Origin: Burkholderiales bacterium
GTDB lineage: Bacteria > Pseudomonadota > Gammaproteobacteria > Burkholderiales > Burkholderiaceae_B
Assembly: GCA_027484315.1 (NCBI GenBank)
Contig: JAIXTE010000073.1
Span: forward strand, 1 to 64,000
Length of the DNA: 64,000 bases
Reading direction: 5' to 3'
The position numbers were made by a program, and so were the translations under genes. Under the pieces are notes generated by a model. That model was not told where the DNA came from and searched no databases. It was given only the letters and a program-made list of their open reading frames with translations. Positions 22,011 to 30,819 of the stretch are shown one piece after another. The first letter of the stretch is position 1. The number at the start of each line of letters is the position of its first letter.

Positions 22011-23402
22011 TTACTCAATAGGCATTTCCACCGAGAACTCGACACCTTCTTGCGCTGAATTGCGAGTCAACTCCAGTGTCCAGCCATGCAACTGTGCCAC
22101 TTCGCGGGCGATGGCCAAGCCCAGGCCATTGCCCTTGGCACGCGTGTCCGCTGGTCGATAATAGGGTTCAAACAAGCGGGGCACTTCTTGCTGAGGTATG
22201 GGCAAAGCACTGTTCGAAAAACGAATAGAAGCGTGCCGGCTGCCAGGCTCAACCTGCAAGCTGACGCGAACTGGCTCATCCGGATTACTGCTGTGTTTGC
22301 AGGCATTGTCCAGCAGGTTTCTCAGCAAAATTTCAAGCAGCCCCCGCTGCGCTTTTGCTTGCACGGGCTGTTCGGGCAAATCCAGTTGGATTTGCAAGCC
22401 ACTGCCCTCAAGGGTAGCTTGTTGACTGCTAACCAGGTAAGTCAATTCTTCAGCAAGGTTGACCACCACCTCAGGTTCGCCTTGCGCGTCCACACTGATC
22501 CGACTGTAGGTCAGCATTTGCTCAACCAGGTGCTTGGTGCGGTTCATTCCTGTCAAGAGAAAAGCCAATGAGATGGATCGTTCATCTTCATCCTTGGCGT
22601 TGGCGGCATTTTCTGCATGAACACTCATGGCAGCCAGCGGTGTTCTCAGTTCATGGGCCGCAGAATCGGTGAAGCGTTGTTCACGGGCCAGGGCACTGGC
22701 CATCCTGTTCAGCAAACTGTTCAGGGCATTCACGACCGGCAGCAATTCTTCTGGCGTATCCCTCGCAGCCAAAGGCGAGTTGTCTTTGGGATCACGCTGT
22801 TCAATGGAATCCGCCAGCTTGGCCAATGGCCGAAAACCGATCATCACGATCAAGTTGACCAACAACAGCAACACCGTAAAGCCCGCCAGCAGAGGCATGC
22901 TCAGCGTCAGCCCCACGTCGTTGGCTATTTCACGACGCAGGCCGACCTCTTCAGCCACTTCGATCCACACGTCGTTGCTTTTCAGCGTGAAGACATGCCA
23001 GGACCTCCCAGCGGACTCTTTCTCCCAAAAACCGGCCTTCAGTGGTCCCAGACGATCCTCCGGTGCAAACTCGGAGCGAACCAGCAATTTACCCTCGCCG
23101 TTCCAGACTTGAAAGGCCAGTTTGGTTTCATAGGGATGTCCCAATGTCGAATCGGACTCGGAATCCGTTTCACTCAGCCCCTCGGGCAAATAGATGACCA
23201 CTGGCTTTTCAATGGTGGCGTGTTCGACTTGCCGGGCCAGCAGGGTTTCCAGCACGCGGGCTGAAGTGGCAAGTCGTGCACTGAAGATTTCATCTGCTTC
23301 GTGCAGGGCCACCCTGTAACTGATGATCGCGGCCATGCTCATGATGACAATCAAGGCCAGTACCAGTGCAAACAGGATTCGCTTGCGCATGGAATAATTC
23401 AT
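22011..23402 (-). CDS. QseC/PmrB-type sensor histidine kinase
   Basis: A 463-residue protein: TM1 (about 8-28), a periplasmic 2CSK_N-like sensor domain (30-165), TM2 (about 168-192), a short HAMP linker, HisKA with the phospho-acceptor in DSAAHELRTPLAAMSVHAE, and HATPase with LRNLLDNACKHS and GNGLGLAIA. The G1 box is degenerate (RFSNSALPIP). The gene begins 3 bp after the response regulator stop. It is the last gene of the thermostable-haemolysin operon, so it probably senses an envelope signal tied to that operon's product. Confidence 0.93.
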   Translation of the reverse strand: MNYSMRKRILFALVLALIVIMSMAAIISYRVALHEADEIFSARLATSARVLETLLARQVEHATIEKPVVIYLPEGLSETDSESDSTLGHPYETKLAFQVWNGEGKLLVRSEFAPEDRLGPLKAGFWEKESAGRSWHVFTLKSNDVWIEVAEEVGLRREIANDVGLTLSMPLLAGFTVLLLLVNLIVMIGFRPLAKLADSIEQRDPKDNSPLAARDTPEELLPVVNALNSLLNRMASALAREQRFTDSAAHELRTPLAAMSVHAENAANAKDEDERSISLAFLLTGMNRTKHLVEQMLTYSRISVDAQGEPEVVVNLAEELTYLVSSQQATLEGSGLQIQLDLPEQPVQAKAQRGLLEILLRNLLDNACKHSSNPDEPVRVSLQVEPGSRHASIRFSNSALPIPQQEVPRLFEPYYRPADTRAKGNGLGLAIAREVAQLHGWTLELTRNSAQEGVEFSVEMPIE

Positions 23403-23405
23403 GTG

Positions 23406-24077
23406 TCATTGCCCTGATAGATTCGGGTCGATTCGATAACCCACGCCGCGCAAGGTCTTGATGACATCGCTGTACAGTTTCTTGCGGATATTGTGTACGT
23501 ACACGTCAATTGCATTGCTACCCAAATCGGATGTCCAGCCGTACAAGGATTCCTCAAGTTGCTCGCGAGTAAAGACCTGCCGTGGATTCTCCATCAGTTT
23601 TTTGAGGAGACTGAATTCACGGCGCTGCAAAGTCACTTCCTGGCCGTTGTAGATCACGCGCAAGCCGGCCAGATCCAACTCGACTTGCCCCATGCGCAGC
23701 ACATTGGTGGCTGAACCGCTGGTGCGCCGTTCTATGGCATGAATTCTGGCAAACAATTCTTCAAGCTCAAAGGGTTTGACCAGGTAATCGTCAGCCCCCA
23801 CATTCAAGCCGTCAATCCTGTTCTGGGTGGTGCCGCGCGCACTCAGAATGATGGTGGGCGTGAGCCTGTGCTGGGCGCGCAACTTGCCCAGTACATCCAG
23901 CCCATCCATGCCGGGTAGACCGAGGTCAAGAATGATCAGGTCAAACGGATTGTCGAGTGCGGCATGGAGCGCATCCCGACCATTGTTGATCCAATCCACC
24001 TGGTAAGCCCGCCGGCGAAGCGCTTCACGCACGCCGTTGGCTATCAGTTCATCATCCTCAACCAGCAATACTCTCAA
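23406..24077 (-). CDS. QseB/PmrA-type response regulator (TTG start)
   Basis: A 223-residue protein. The receiver domain starts right at a TTG codon (MRVLLVEDDE when initiated), with AAAGG 9 nt upstream and no usable ATG, so a TTG start is required. Phospho-acceptor Asp51 is in LIILDLGLPGMDG. The winged-helix domain has the QseB/PmrA signature (REQLEESLYGW...SNAIDVYVHNIRKKL, GVGYRI). It lies 43 bp after the TPR gene and directly before its kinase. Likely targets are the TTAA-type boxes at 28357, 32373, 40501 and 41524, shared with the regulator at 35129. Confidence 0.93.
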   Translation of the reverse strand: MRVLLVEDDELIANGVREALRRRAYQVDWINNGRDALHAALDNPFDLIILDLGLPGMDGLDVLGKLRAQHRLTPTIILSARGTTQNRIDGLNVGADDYLVKPFELEELFARIHAIERRTSGSATNVLRMGQVELDLAGLRVIYNGQEVTLQRREFSLLKKLMENPRQVFTREQLEESLYGWTSDLGSNAIDVYVHNIRKKLYSDVIKTLRGVGYRIDPNLSGQ

Positions 24078-24120
24078 TTTATTGAACCTTTGAACCCGAC
24101 ATTTTTATAGTGTAAAGGGA

Positions 24121-24762
24121 TCAGGATTTTCCAGACTTGATTTTCGCAAGCAGCGTATTGATTTCTTTGCGACGCCCCTCATCCGCAGATTCACGGCCTG
24201 GGCGTGCTGGTGCTTGAAGCGCTTTTTTCAAAGCGGCTTCTGCCTCTGCCGTCCGACCATCGCGAAACAGGAAATCACCATAAAAATAGTTGGGGTCAAT
24301 GCCATTCGGATTGACGCTCAAACCCAGTTTGAGAAACTCTTCCGCTTTTTTGTCGTCACCAAAGCCAAGGGGCCAACCAGGAACCTGATAGTACAGTGAA
24401 CCCAAGCTGGTGTAGGCGGATCCGTCCAAGGCCTTGGGATTCAGGGCGATGGCACTTTCAAGCGACACTTTGGCTTCTTTCACCAGACTCAATGCCCCCA
24501 AACCACCCACATTGCCCGCATAACTGCCCAGCACAATGCCTTGCCAGATCAATGCGTCGGCGTCTTTGGGATTCTGGGCAACCAGGCTGCGGGACTGCTC
24601 AGCCAGTTTACCCAAGTGGGTTTCCTTGGCCTTGCCTGAATCCTGGTACATGGCTTGCGCCCACTCCGTCTGAATCCGCTGCACTTCTTCGCTGGGCGCA
24701 GCCCATGCGAATTGAGTCAGCGTAATCAGACCAAGGGCAAATTTATTCAGGTACTTTTTCAT
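24121..24762 (-). CDS. Exported TPR-like protein of the haemolysin operon
   Basis: A 213-residue protein with a signal peptide (1-22, TQFAWA). A helical-repeat region follows with TPR-like units (NPKDADALIWQGIVLG, VSLESAIALNPKALDGSAYTSLGSLYYQ, FLKLGLSVNPNGIDPNYFYGDFLFRDGRTAEAEAALKKAL). It resembles TatT-like periplasmic TPR proteins of TRAP systems. Its start overlaps the stop of the SDR gene by 4 bp. A scaffold role in the periplasm is likely; partners are unknown. Confidence 0.75.
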   Translation of the reverse strand: MKKYLNKFALGLITLTQFAWAAPSEEVQRIQTEWAQAMYQDSGKAKETHLGKLAEQSRSLVAQNPKDADALIWQGIVLGSYAGNVGGLGALSLVKEAKVSLESAIALNPKALDGSAYTSLGSLYYQVPGWPLGFGDDKKAEEFLKLGLSVNPNGIDPNYFYGDFLFRDGRTAEAEAALKKALQAPARPGRESADEGRRKEINTLLAKIKSGKS

Positions 24763-25562
24763 GGTGCACTCCAGTATCTTTCAATGGTGGGTAGTTGTTT
24801 GTGAATTGCGTTGTCGTTAATGCGAGGAAACAGCTGGTTCAGGAAGACAAACAGACGCTCGGGAAAGCCCAGTTTCATATCGAACCGATCGCTTTGAAGC
24901 AACTTGATCAATTGGGTTGCTACAAACTCCGGTGTGTCGGTCGACACGCCCAGTTCGGTATTCAGCTCTTCCACTGCACCCTTGTTGATGGCTGTGGCTG
25001 TGGCCCGGGGCGCCAGGTACTTCACTTTCAATGAAGTGTGAGAAAGTTCACGTGCCAAAGCCTGTGCATAGCCACGCAAACCAAACTTGCTGGCGCAGTA
25101 TGCAGCGTTGCCCGGGTAGCCGATGTAACCGAAAATCGAGCCCACCTGAATGATCTGGGCCTTGTCCTGTGACAACAAGGCGGGCAAGAGCACCTTGGTC
25201 AGATGCATAGGCGCAAGCAGATTGGTTTCGATGATCTCGGTCTGCGCGGTTGCGTCCGAGGCATTGACCGAACCAAAATGGTTGATTCCTGCGTTGTTGA
25301 CCAACAGGTTGATTTGGGCCTCTTGTGCATAGCTGGCAATTTCCTGCCGATACTGCGTATCCAGCAAATCACCACTCAAACAAACCACCGACAGTTCTGG
25401 AAATTCTTTCAGCAACTCCATGCGGATCTGGTTAAGTGCCGATGCATTTCGACCAAGAAGCAGCAGGCTTTCGGAATGGCGAGCCAGCTGCAGGGCCATT
25501 GCGCGGCCTATGCCACCTGTTGCGCCAGTCAATATGGTTCGATAAAGTTTTGCCTGGCTCAT
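24759..25562 (-). CDS. Short-chain dehydrogenase/reductase
   Basis: A 267-residue SDR with the cofactor motif TGATGGIG (13-20), NNAG near residue 90, the catalytic Ser in QVGSIFGY and the YCASK catalytic Tyr/Lys. The C-terminal part resembles SDRs that act on fatty acyl or sterol-like substrates. Both ends overlap neighbours as ATGA. Within the operon, with an acyl ligase and a HO-like redox protein, it probably reduces an acyl-derived carbonyl; this is inference. Confidence 0.9.
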   Translation of the reverse strand: MSQAKLYRTILTGATGGIGRAMALQLARHSESLLLLGRNASALNQIRMELLKEFPELSVVCLSGDLLDTQYRQEIASYAQEAQINLLVNNAGINHFGSVNASDATAQTEIIETNLLAPMHLTKVLLPALLSQDKAQIIQVGSIFGYIGYPGNAAYCASKFGLRGYAQALARELSHTSLKVKYLAPRATATAINKGAVEELNTELGVSTDTPEFVATQLIKLLQSDRFDMKLGFPERLFVFLNQLFPRINDNAIHKQLPTIERYWSAP

Positions 25563-26245
25563 GCAGCAACCTCATCAAAAATTGCGTCGCTGTTGGCCTG
25601 GGGCAGTGAACGGAACATTTCACCGTAGAGGTGATAAATCGCGTGAGCTGTGTCCACCACTGCAGCCTGATCTTCAGGTGCGGTCAGCTGATTCATCAGC
25701 ACTTCAAAAAACTTCACGTGCTCAAGATCAAGGCTGCCATGCGAAGTGAGGTAAGAAAATGCGGAATCCGGCAAGGCCAGGTTGACCTGAATTTTCTCGG
25801 CAGCCAGGGTGGCCAGCGCGGTGCTCGTTCCTTCCAGCACATGAACCATCCCAAAAAATCCGACCGGGTTTTTGCGGTCAACCTGGTGATACGCATAGGC
25901 CACCATGGCCTGGGTGGTAATGTGTGGCTGCGCGTTGGCCACAGCCACTGGATCGCCACCGGCTGCCTTGATGTCGTTCAAGATCCACTGTTCGTGGCCA
26001 TACTCTTCATCAATGTATTCAGCAATGGCTTTCTTCAGCCATTCGTGGCGTGCATCAAGCCGACTGCCACACGCCATCAGCAAAGGCACTGTGTGCTTGA
26101 CGTGGTGATAAGCCTGGGCGAGGAAGGCGAGGTATTGCCCGCGCGTGACATCGCCGCGCAGTGCTTCCTGAATGATGGCAGATTGAATCAGCTGGTAGCG
26201 ACTGCGCTCAGTTTCCGCCTGAAGGGTTTGAAAAAATGGACTCAT
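25559..26245 (-). CDS. Haem-oxygenase-like iron-containing redox enzyme
   Basis: A 228-residue protein. The ATG at 26245 overlaps the stop of the acyl-ligase gene. The all-helical fold carries candidate metal ligands in HHVKHTVPLL, EEYGHEQWIL, HVLEGTST and SLDLEHVKFF, the pattern of the iron-containing redox (Haem_oxygenas_2) family. Relatives use a di-iron or haem-like centre to oxidise fatty acyl chains or amino acids (for example UndA-type enzymes). The adjacent acyl ligase and SDR suggest a fatty-acyl substrate. Confidence 0.8.
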   Translation of the reverse strand: MSPFFQTLQAETERSRYQLIQSAIIQEALRGDVTRGQYLAFLAQAYHHVKHTVPLLMACGSRLDARHEWLKKAIAEYIDEEYGHEQWILNDIKAAGGDPVAVANAQPHITTQAMVAYAYHQVDRKNPVGFFGMVHVLEGTSTALATLAAEKIQVNLALPDSAFSYLTSHGSLDLEHVKFFEVLMNQLTAPEDQAAVVDTAHAIYHLYGEMFRSLPQANSDAIFDEVAA

Positions 26246-27723
26246 GCAGTTTCTCCGTTGAGTTGACTGTTGTAGGCTTGCCAAATGGCATCGCGTCGAA
26301 TGCGGCCATTGGCGGTGCAAAGACCGTTGTTGAATGAGAAAGGCTCGGGAACGAGCAAATGTTGAACAATGCGCGCGTAATCAGGCAGTTGCGCATTGAC
26401 CTTGTCCAGGGCGTCCTGAACCTTGTTTGAATCTGAGGGGTTGCGAAGAACCAGCATGGCGGCAAGGCCCGTTTGCCCTTCACCAAACACAGCCGCTTGC
26501 AGGAACAGACCCGTGGAAAGAAGAACTCCCTCTGGCCATTCCGGGCTGATGTTTCGACCAAAACCGGTGATGATCAAATTCTTCTTTCGACCCTGAATAC
26601 TCAGGAAGCCGTCTTCGTCCAGAGCACCCAAGTCACCTGTAGGCAACCACTCGCCCACACAGAGGGTTGGTTCGCTATTTGTCTTTAGCTCATGCAGATA
26701 GCCACTGAAATGGCGCCCCTTTACCCAAATTTCCTGATTGGCATCCACACGCACCTGCACACCGGCAATCGGCTTGCCCACAGTACCGGGCTTGGTATTG
26801 GCGGGCGTATTGAGGCAAACAACCGACGCGCATTCGCTTAAACCGTAGCCTTCATAGACGGGCAAACTGAACATTCTCGCCAAGGTGAGCAAACCCATGG
26901 GCACCTTGCCACCGCCAACCGCGATGAACTTGAGGGATGTCAAACGGGGATCCCCGGGCGCACTGGCCTGCAAAAGCGCCATCAACATCTGTGGCAACAG
27001 GATGATGCTTTCCGCCTGGTACTTCTCAATGGTATTGAGGCACTGGTTCGCATCAAAAGAGGATGCCCCCTTCAAACCCGTTTCTTCAAGTGGCGGGCAA
27101 ATGATGTCTGCGCCAGCCATCATGGGTGCATACACTCCTGCAATGTTTTCGAGCAACACGCTGAAAGGCAACAGGCACAGGTGGCGTTCAATCTTCAAAC
27201 TTGCCGTGGCCTGGTTCAGTCCACTGGCCACAGCAAGTTGCTGGGCCTGTGTCAGGCACACGCCCTTTGGGTCACCGGTGGTACCTGAAGTAAAAGTAAT
27301 TTTCTGGATGTTGGGTGGCGTGGCATCGCCCAGCTTCACGCGGCGCATGCACAGCATCGGCGCATCCAGATCTTGTGGCGTCAGCACAAAACCCAGTTTC
27401 TGTCCACGCTGGCCGTGGTCTGTCACCAAGGTTGAAATTCCGGCTTCAACAATGGCATGTTCCAGTTGCTGATCCGTGAAAAACGCAGGCAAAGGCACCA
27501 GCGGGATATTCAGGCTTGCACAGGCCATGTCCAGCGCAATCCAGGCTGGGCAATTGTCGGCGAGAATGGCGACGGCATGGCCTGCCACCTGCGTGCGCTG
27601 CAGGTAGTCCGCCCAAGCCTTTACCTGACTTCTCAATTGGCTGGCAGACAGGGATTGATCCAGGCTGCTGATTACACGGCCCGAATATTCACCCAACAAG
27701 AACTGAAAACTTTCAGTATTCAT
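26242..27723 (-). CDS. AMP-dependent acyl ligase (ANL superfamily)
   Basis: A 493-residue protein. The ATG at 27723 forms ATGA with the stop of the haemolysin gene. The adenylation P-loop is TFTSGTTGDPKG (about 165-176), the A5 motif is YEGYGLSE, and the A7 region is WLPTGDLGALDEDGFLSIQGRKKNLIITGFGRNISPE. The C-terminal lid is shortened, and the usual catalytic Lys region reads CTANGRIRRDAI. It activates a carboxylate, probably a fatty acid, as acyl-AMP. No ACP is encoded nearby, so the acceptor may be CoA or the haemolysin/acyltransferase-like protein. Confidence 0.88.
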   Translation of the reverse strand: MNTESFQFLLGEYSGRVISSLDQSLSASQLRSQVKAWADYLQRTQVAGHAVAILADNCPAWIALDMACASLNIPLVPLPAFFTDQQLEHAIVEAGISTLVTDHGQRGQKLGFVLTPQDLDAPMLCMRRVKLGDATPPNIQKITFTSGTTGDPKGVCLTQAQQLAVASGLNQATASLKIERHLCLLPFSVLLENIAGVYAPMMAGADIICPPLEETGLKGASSFDANQCLNTIEKYQAESIILLPQMLMALLQASAPGDPRLTSLKFIAVGGGKVPMGLLTLARMFSLPVYEGYGLSECASVVCLNTPANTKPGTVGKPIAGVQVRVDANQEIWVKGRHFSGYLHELKTNSEPTLCVGEWLPTGDLGALDEDGFLSIQGRKKNLIITGFGRNISPEWPEGVLLSTGLFLQAAVFGEGQTGLAAMLVLRNPSDSNKVQDALDKVNAQLPDYARIVQHLLVPEPFSFNNGLCTANGRIRRDAIWQAYNSQLNGETA

Positions 27724-28313
27724 TGACGTGCCCCCAAACGAGCATGACCCAACTGAATGTCGCCGATTGCCACAAATGGACTTTGCGCGTAGTAGCTGCC
27801 CCAAGCCGCTGGATTTTTTACACGCTCAGGCAGTGCTGGCGCCAGGATAACCGGCGACAAACCGAGACGCTTGAAGCTGTTGATCAAGCTGCGAGTTGCC
27901 GTAAACGCCACCCAGCGACGGCCCTCCGTGTGAAGATGCTGCGTCATCAGTTCGATCAACATCCTGGCTCCGCCTGCATGGGTTGCGGCCAGATTCCCTA
28001 CTTCTGCAATGTCTGAACGTTGAATTTCCATTCCCAGCTGTTGCTGCACATGTTGTTCAAGCGGCACATCCAGATATTGTTCGAGGAATAGAGTGCCCTC
28101 CTCGGCCAGGTTATAACCCGCTGCCGCGCACAACTGCCCTTGAGGGGTACACACACCAAGCAAGTGATCACAGAATGTTTCTATGCTTGCGTTGTAATGG
28201 TGTGCAAACGTGTGCACAATAAACCGCCGAATATCATCTTCTTCGCAACGCAGATCGGAAAGAACGGCCTGTGCTGTTTGTGGCTGGCGGCTGTGATAAT
28301 CAAGTGGTTTCAT
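27720..28313 (-). CDS. Thermostable haemolysin family protein (GNAT-like acyltransferase fold)
   Basis: A 197-residue protein starting at the ATG at 28313; the longer frame upstream runs into the divergent gene. It matches the T-haemolysin (delta-VPH) family: YNASIETFCDHLLGVCTPQGQLCAAAGYN, LFLEQYLDVPLEQ, IAEVGNLAATHAGGARMLI and WVAFTATRSLINSFKRLGLSP, which resemble an acyl-homoserine-lactone-synthase/GNAT fold. It heads an operon of acyl ligase, redox enzyme, SDR, TPR protein and a two-component system, so an acyl-transfer role in making a small lipid signal is more likely than direct haemolysis. A PmrA-like box lies 44 bp upstream. Confidence 0.85.
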   Translation of the reverse strand: MKPLDYHSRQPQTAQAVLSDLRCEEDDIRRFIVHTFAHHYNASIETFCDHLLGVCTPQGQLCAAAGYNLAEEGTLFLEQYLDVPLEQHVQQQLGMEIQRSDIAEVGNLAATHAGGARMLIELMTQHLHTEGRRWVAFTATRSLINSFKRLGLSPVILAPALPERVKNPAAWGSYYAQSPFVAIGDIQLGHARLGARQ

Positions 28314-28356
28314 GCGTGGTTCCTGGGAATCTATGCACGAAGAGTAGGCCCCGAAA

Positions 28357-28372
28357 ATTAAGGCTGAATTAA
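28357..28372 (-). promoter_or_regulatory. PmrA/QseB-like box E before the haemolysin operon
   Basis: On the minus strand TTAAT-N6-TTAAT, with half-sites 11 bp apart (28372-28368 and 28361-28357), lies 44 bp before the haemolysin start. It matches boxes F, G and H in layout, orientation and distance. Confidence 0.6.
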
Positions 28373-28412
28373 CTTTTGAAAACGGGCAAAATTTTTTGTC
28401 CCTCCAGATCTG

Positions 28413-29087
28413 ATGCAAAAAAATAGTATTTCCACGGCCCAATGGGCGGGCTGGCTTCTGTTTGGGCTGCTGATTGTCTGGCTGAATCGTTATACCCACT
28501 GGGACACCGAATTAAGCCAGGTCTTTTTTGATACCCAATCGAATTCTTTTCCCATCAAACAAAACCGCTTGGTGACCTTGATCTTTCATGAAGGCATGCG
28601 TTGGTTGACTGCCGCACTTTGGCTTGGGTTGCTGCTACTCGCCTTGCGCACCAAATCCAAGGGCGCTGTCCGCCTGGAAATTGCACATCTTCTTGTGGTC
28701 AGCCTGCTGGCTGCCTTGGCGGTCAGTTTGTTGAAATCAGGATCGGCACACAGTTGCCCCTGGGACCTCGCCCAATATGGGGGCACGGCGGATTACAGCC
28801 GGCTTTTTGAGAACACAGGGAATTCCGGCAACGCCGGACCGGGAAAATGTTTTCCCAGCGGGCATGCCTCGACAGCATTCATGTGGATTGTATTGCTGTA
28901 CAGCCCTTTGCCCTGGCTGGCCAATCGCCGGAGATGGATTGGCATGCTGCTGTTATCGGCAGGGCTGTTGGCCAGTGGCGTTCAAATCATGAAAGGGGCT
29001 CATTTCCTGAGCCACGTGCTGGCAACAGCGTGGGTTTGTTGGGGAATCGCCTTGATCTGCAGAAAGGTGTACAACATCAAGGCTTGA
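28413..29087 (+). CDS. PAP2 family membrane phosphatase (LpxE-like)
   Basis: A 224-residue protein with five or six membrane helices. The PAP2 catalytic motifs are KSGSAHSCPWDL (variant of K-x6-RP), CFPSGHAS and the terminal H of GAHFLSHVLA. Such enzymes remove phosphate from lipid A, phosphatidylglycerol phosphate or undecaprenyl pyrophosphate in the periplasmic leaflet. Its neighbours EptA and two PmrAB-type systems favour lipid A. It is divergent from the haemolysin operon and overlaps EptA by 11 bp at their 3' ends. Confidence 0.85.
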   Translation: MQKNSISTAQWAGWLLFGLLIVWLNRYTHWDTELSQVFFDTQSNSFPIKQNRLVTLIFHEGMRWLTAALWLGLLLLALRTKSKGAVRLEIAHLLVVSLLAALAVSLLKSGSAHSCPWDLAQYGGTADYSRLFENTGNSGNAGPGKCFPSGHASTAFMWIVLLYSPLPWLANRRRWIGMLLLSAGLLASGVQIMKGAHFLSHVLATAWVCWGIALICRKVYNIKA

Positions 29088-30732
29088 GCTTCTCCGGGCT
29101 GGACAACATCGCGTCATTGTGACTTTTCTCGATCACCTTTCGGCTTTGCATGCAGGTACTGGTATCAAGTTCATAGGCCAGTAACAAGGTACAGAAAAGT
29201 GCATCGTGTGTTAACTGGTCTTTCTCGTAGGGACGCAAGTCTGAAAGCGTGTAGTCAAACTGGGGACCAAACCAGACCACCGATGCAACATGAGTTTGCG
29301 CCGCGGGAGCAAAAGCCTTGGGGGCACCATGCAGGTACATCCCATATTCGCCAAGCGATTCACCATGGTCACTGACATACAGCATGGCGGTTTCATGAGA
29401 CTTGTCGTAACGCTTCAAAAGCCCGATCACCTGACTCAAGAAATAATCAGTGTACCGAATGGCGTTGTCATAGGCGTTATCGATCTCTTCCTGACTGCAC
29501 TTGGACAATTCATTGGTTTTACACACCGGCTTGAAATGCTCAAACTCCTTGGGGTAACGCTTGTAGTACGCAGGGCCGTGATTTCCCATTTGGTGAAGCA
29601 CAATCAGAATGTCTTTGCCTGGCCTGCTGTTGATGTAATTTTCCAGATCATGCAGCATGCCCACATCACGGCACTCTTCATCGCACACCGGGTTTGTTTT
29701 ACTGCTTCGGAAATCCTCGTAATCCACCCGAAGCGCCACACCCTTGCTGTCTGAATTGTTGTCTCGCCACAGCACTTCAACACCATTTCTTTTCAGAACG
29801 TCCAGCGAATTCTCCAAAGTGCCGGATTTTTCAATCGAAAAATGGGTTTCGGTCAAATTTGAGAACATGCAGGGCACTGACACTGCAGTGGAGGTGCCGC
29901 ACGAGGACACATTTTTTAGACTGATGAGATCTTCTTTTTCAAGATTCGGATTGGTCTGCCGTGGGTAACCATTCAATGAAAAACGGTCTGCGCGGGCTGT
30001 TTCACCCACAACCAGAATAATCAGTTCTCGGTGTTCTTCACTTTCAAGTATCTCGGTGGGCTTTGCATCTGTGGCCACAGGAGAAATGATTTTCTCGCCT
30101 TGGTCCTTGAACATTCTCCCCGCCAAACTGACCGCAGAATAAGTGACATAGGTGGGGTTGGCATAAAACCGAACGGTTTTGTGCTCACGGAAAAAACTGG
30201 CATAGCTGGGAGTGAAGGGGGCAATACACGCCGCCATGAACAGAACAAGCAACACACCAGAGAATAGTATTCCCCTTAGTTCTGCCGCATGCCCCAGCGA
30301 ACGGGGTTTGAATCGAATCAGCAAGATGGCAGGAATCAACCCCAGGAACGCAAGGCGCAGCACCATGCTTAAACTGAGCAGATCACCCGCCTCTGACACA
30401 TTGGTCTGAAGCATGTTGATCAACATTTCATCATTCAACACCGTGCCGTACTTGTCCATGAAGTAGGCTGTGGCGCTGGATATCAGCAGAAACAAGGCAA
30501 GAACAGGCGCCGTGAAAGTGCGATACGCCACCAGATTCAATAGAAATGCCGTGGCAGCAGTGAACAGGCAAAAAACCGAGAGCAAAAAAGCCCAATGACC
30601 TTGTTCGAGAGAATATATGCCGGCAACACGTTCCAAAAACGTGATGTTTCCAGTGAGCATGATGAAAACAGAAACCAGTAAAACGAGGCGCTGATTGGGC
30701 GTAACCCACGCCCCCAGTGACTTCAACTTCAT
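29077..30732 (-). CDS. eptA: Phosphoethanolamine transferase, EptA/MCR family
   Basis: A 551-residue protein: five N-terminal membrane helices (about 15-205), then a periplasmic alkaline-phosphatase-like domain. Zinc ligands and nucleophile are visible: Glu in VVGETARADRFS, the catalytic Thr in SSCGTSTAVSVPCMFS, and the Asp-His pair in VSDHGESLGEYGMYLHG. Six or more Cys would form the family's periplasmic disulfides. The enzyme moves phosphoethanolamine from phosphatidylethanolamine to lipid A and lowers binding of cationic peptides. It lies 87 bp after the DUF5666 gene on the same strand and may be transcribed from box F. Confidence 0.93.
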   Translation of the reverse strand: MKLKSLGAWVTPNQRLVLLVSVFIMLTGNITFLERVAGIYSLEQGHWAFLLSVFCLFTAATAFLLNLVAYRTFTAPVLALFLLISSATAYFMDKYGTVLNDEMLINMLQTNVSEAGDLLSLSMVLRLAFLGLIPAILLIRFKPRSLGHAAELRGILFSGVLLVLFMAACIAPFTPSYASFFREHKTVRFYANPTYVTYSAVSLAGRMFKDQGEKIISPVATDAKPTEILESEEHRELIILVVGETARADRFSLNGYPRQTNPNLEKEDLISLKNVSSCGTSTAVSVPCMFSNLTETHFSIEKSGTLENSLDVLKRNGVEVLWRDNNSDSKGVALRVDYEDFRSSKTNPVCDEECRDVGMLHDLENYINSRPGKDILIVLHQMGNHGPAYYKRYPKEFEHFKPVCKTNELSKCSQEEIDNAYDNAIRYTDYFLSQVIGLLKRYDKSHETAMLYVSDHGESLGEYGMYLHGAPKAFAPAAQTHVASVVWFGPQFDYTLSDLRPYEKDQLTHDALFCTLLLAYELDTSTCMQSRKVIEKSHNDAMLSSPEKLKP

Positions 30733-30819
30733 TTTGATACCTTGTAAAACAAACTACTTCCAGATGTCAGAACACCCGGTATTGCGTAAACAACACACGG
30801 GTACTCAGGTGACTTGTCC

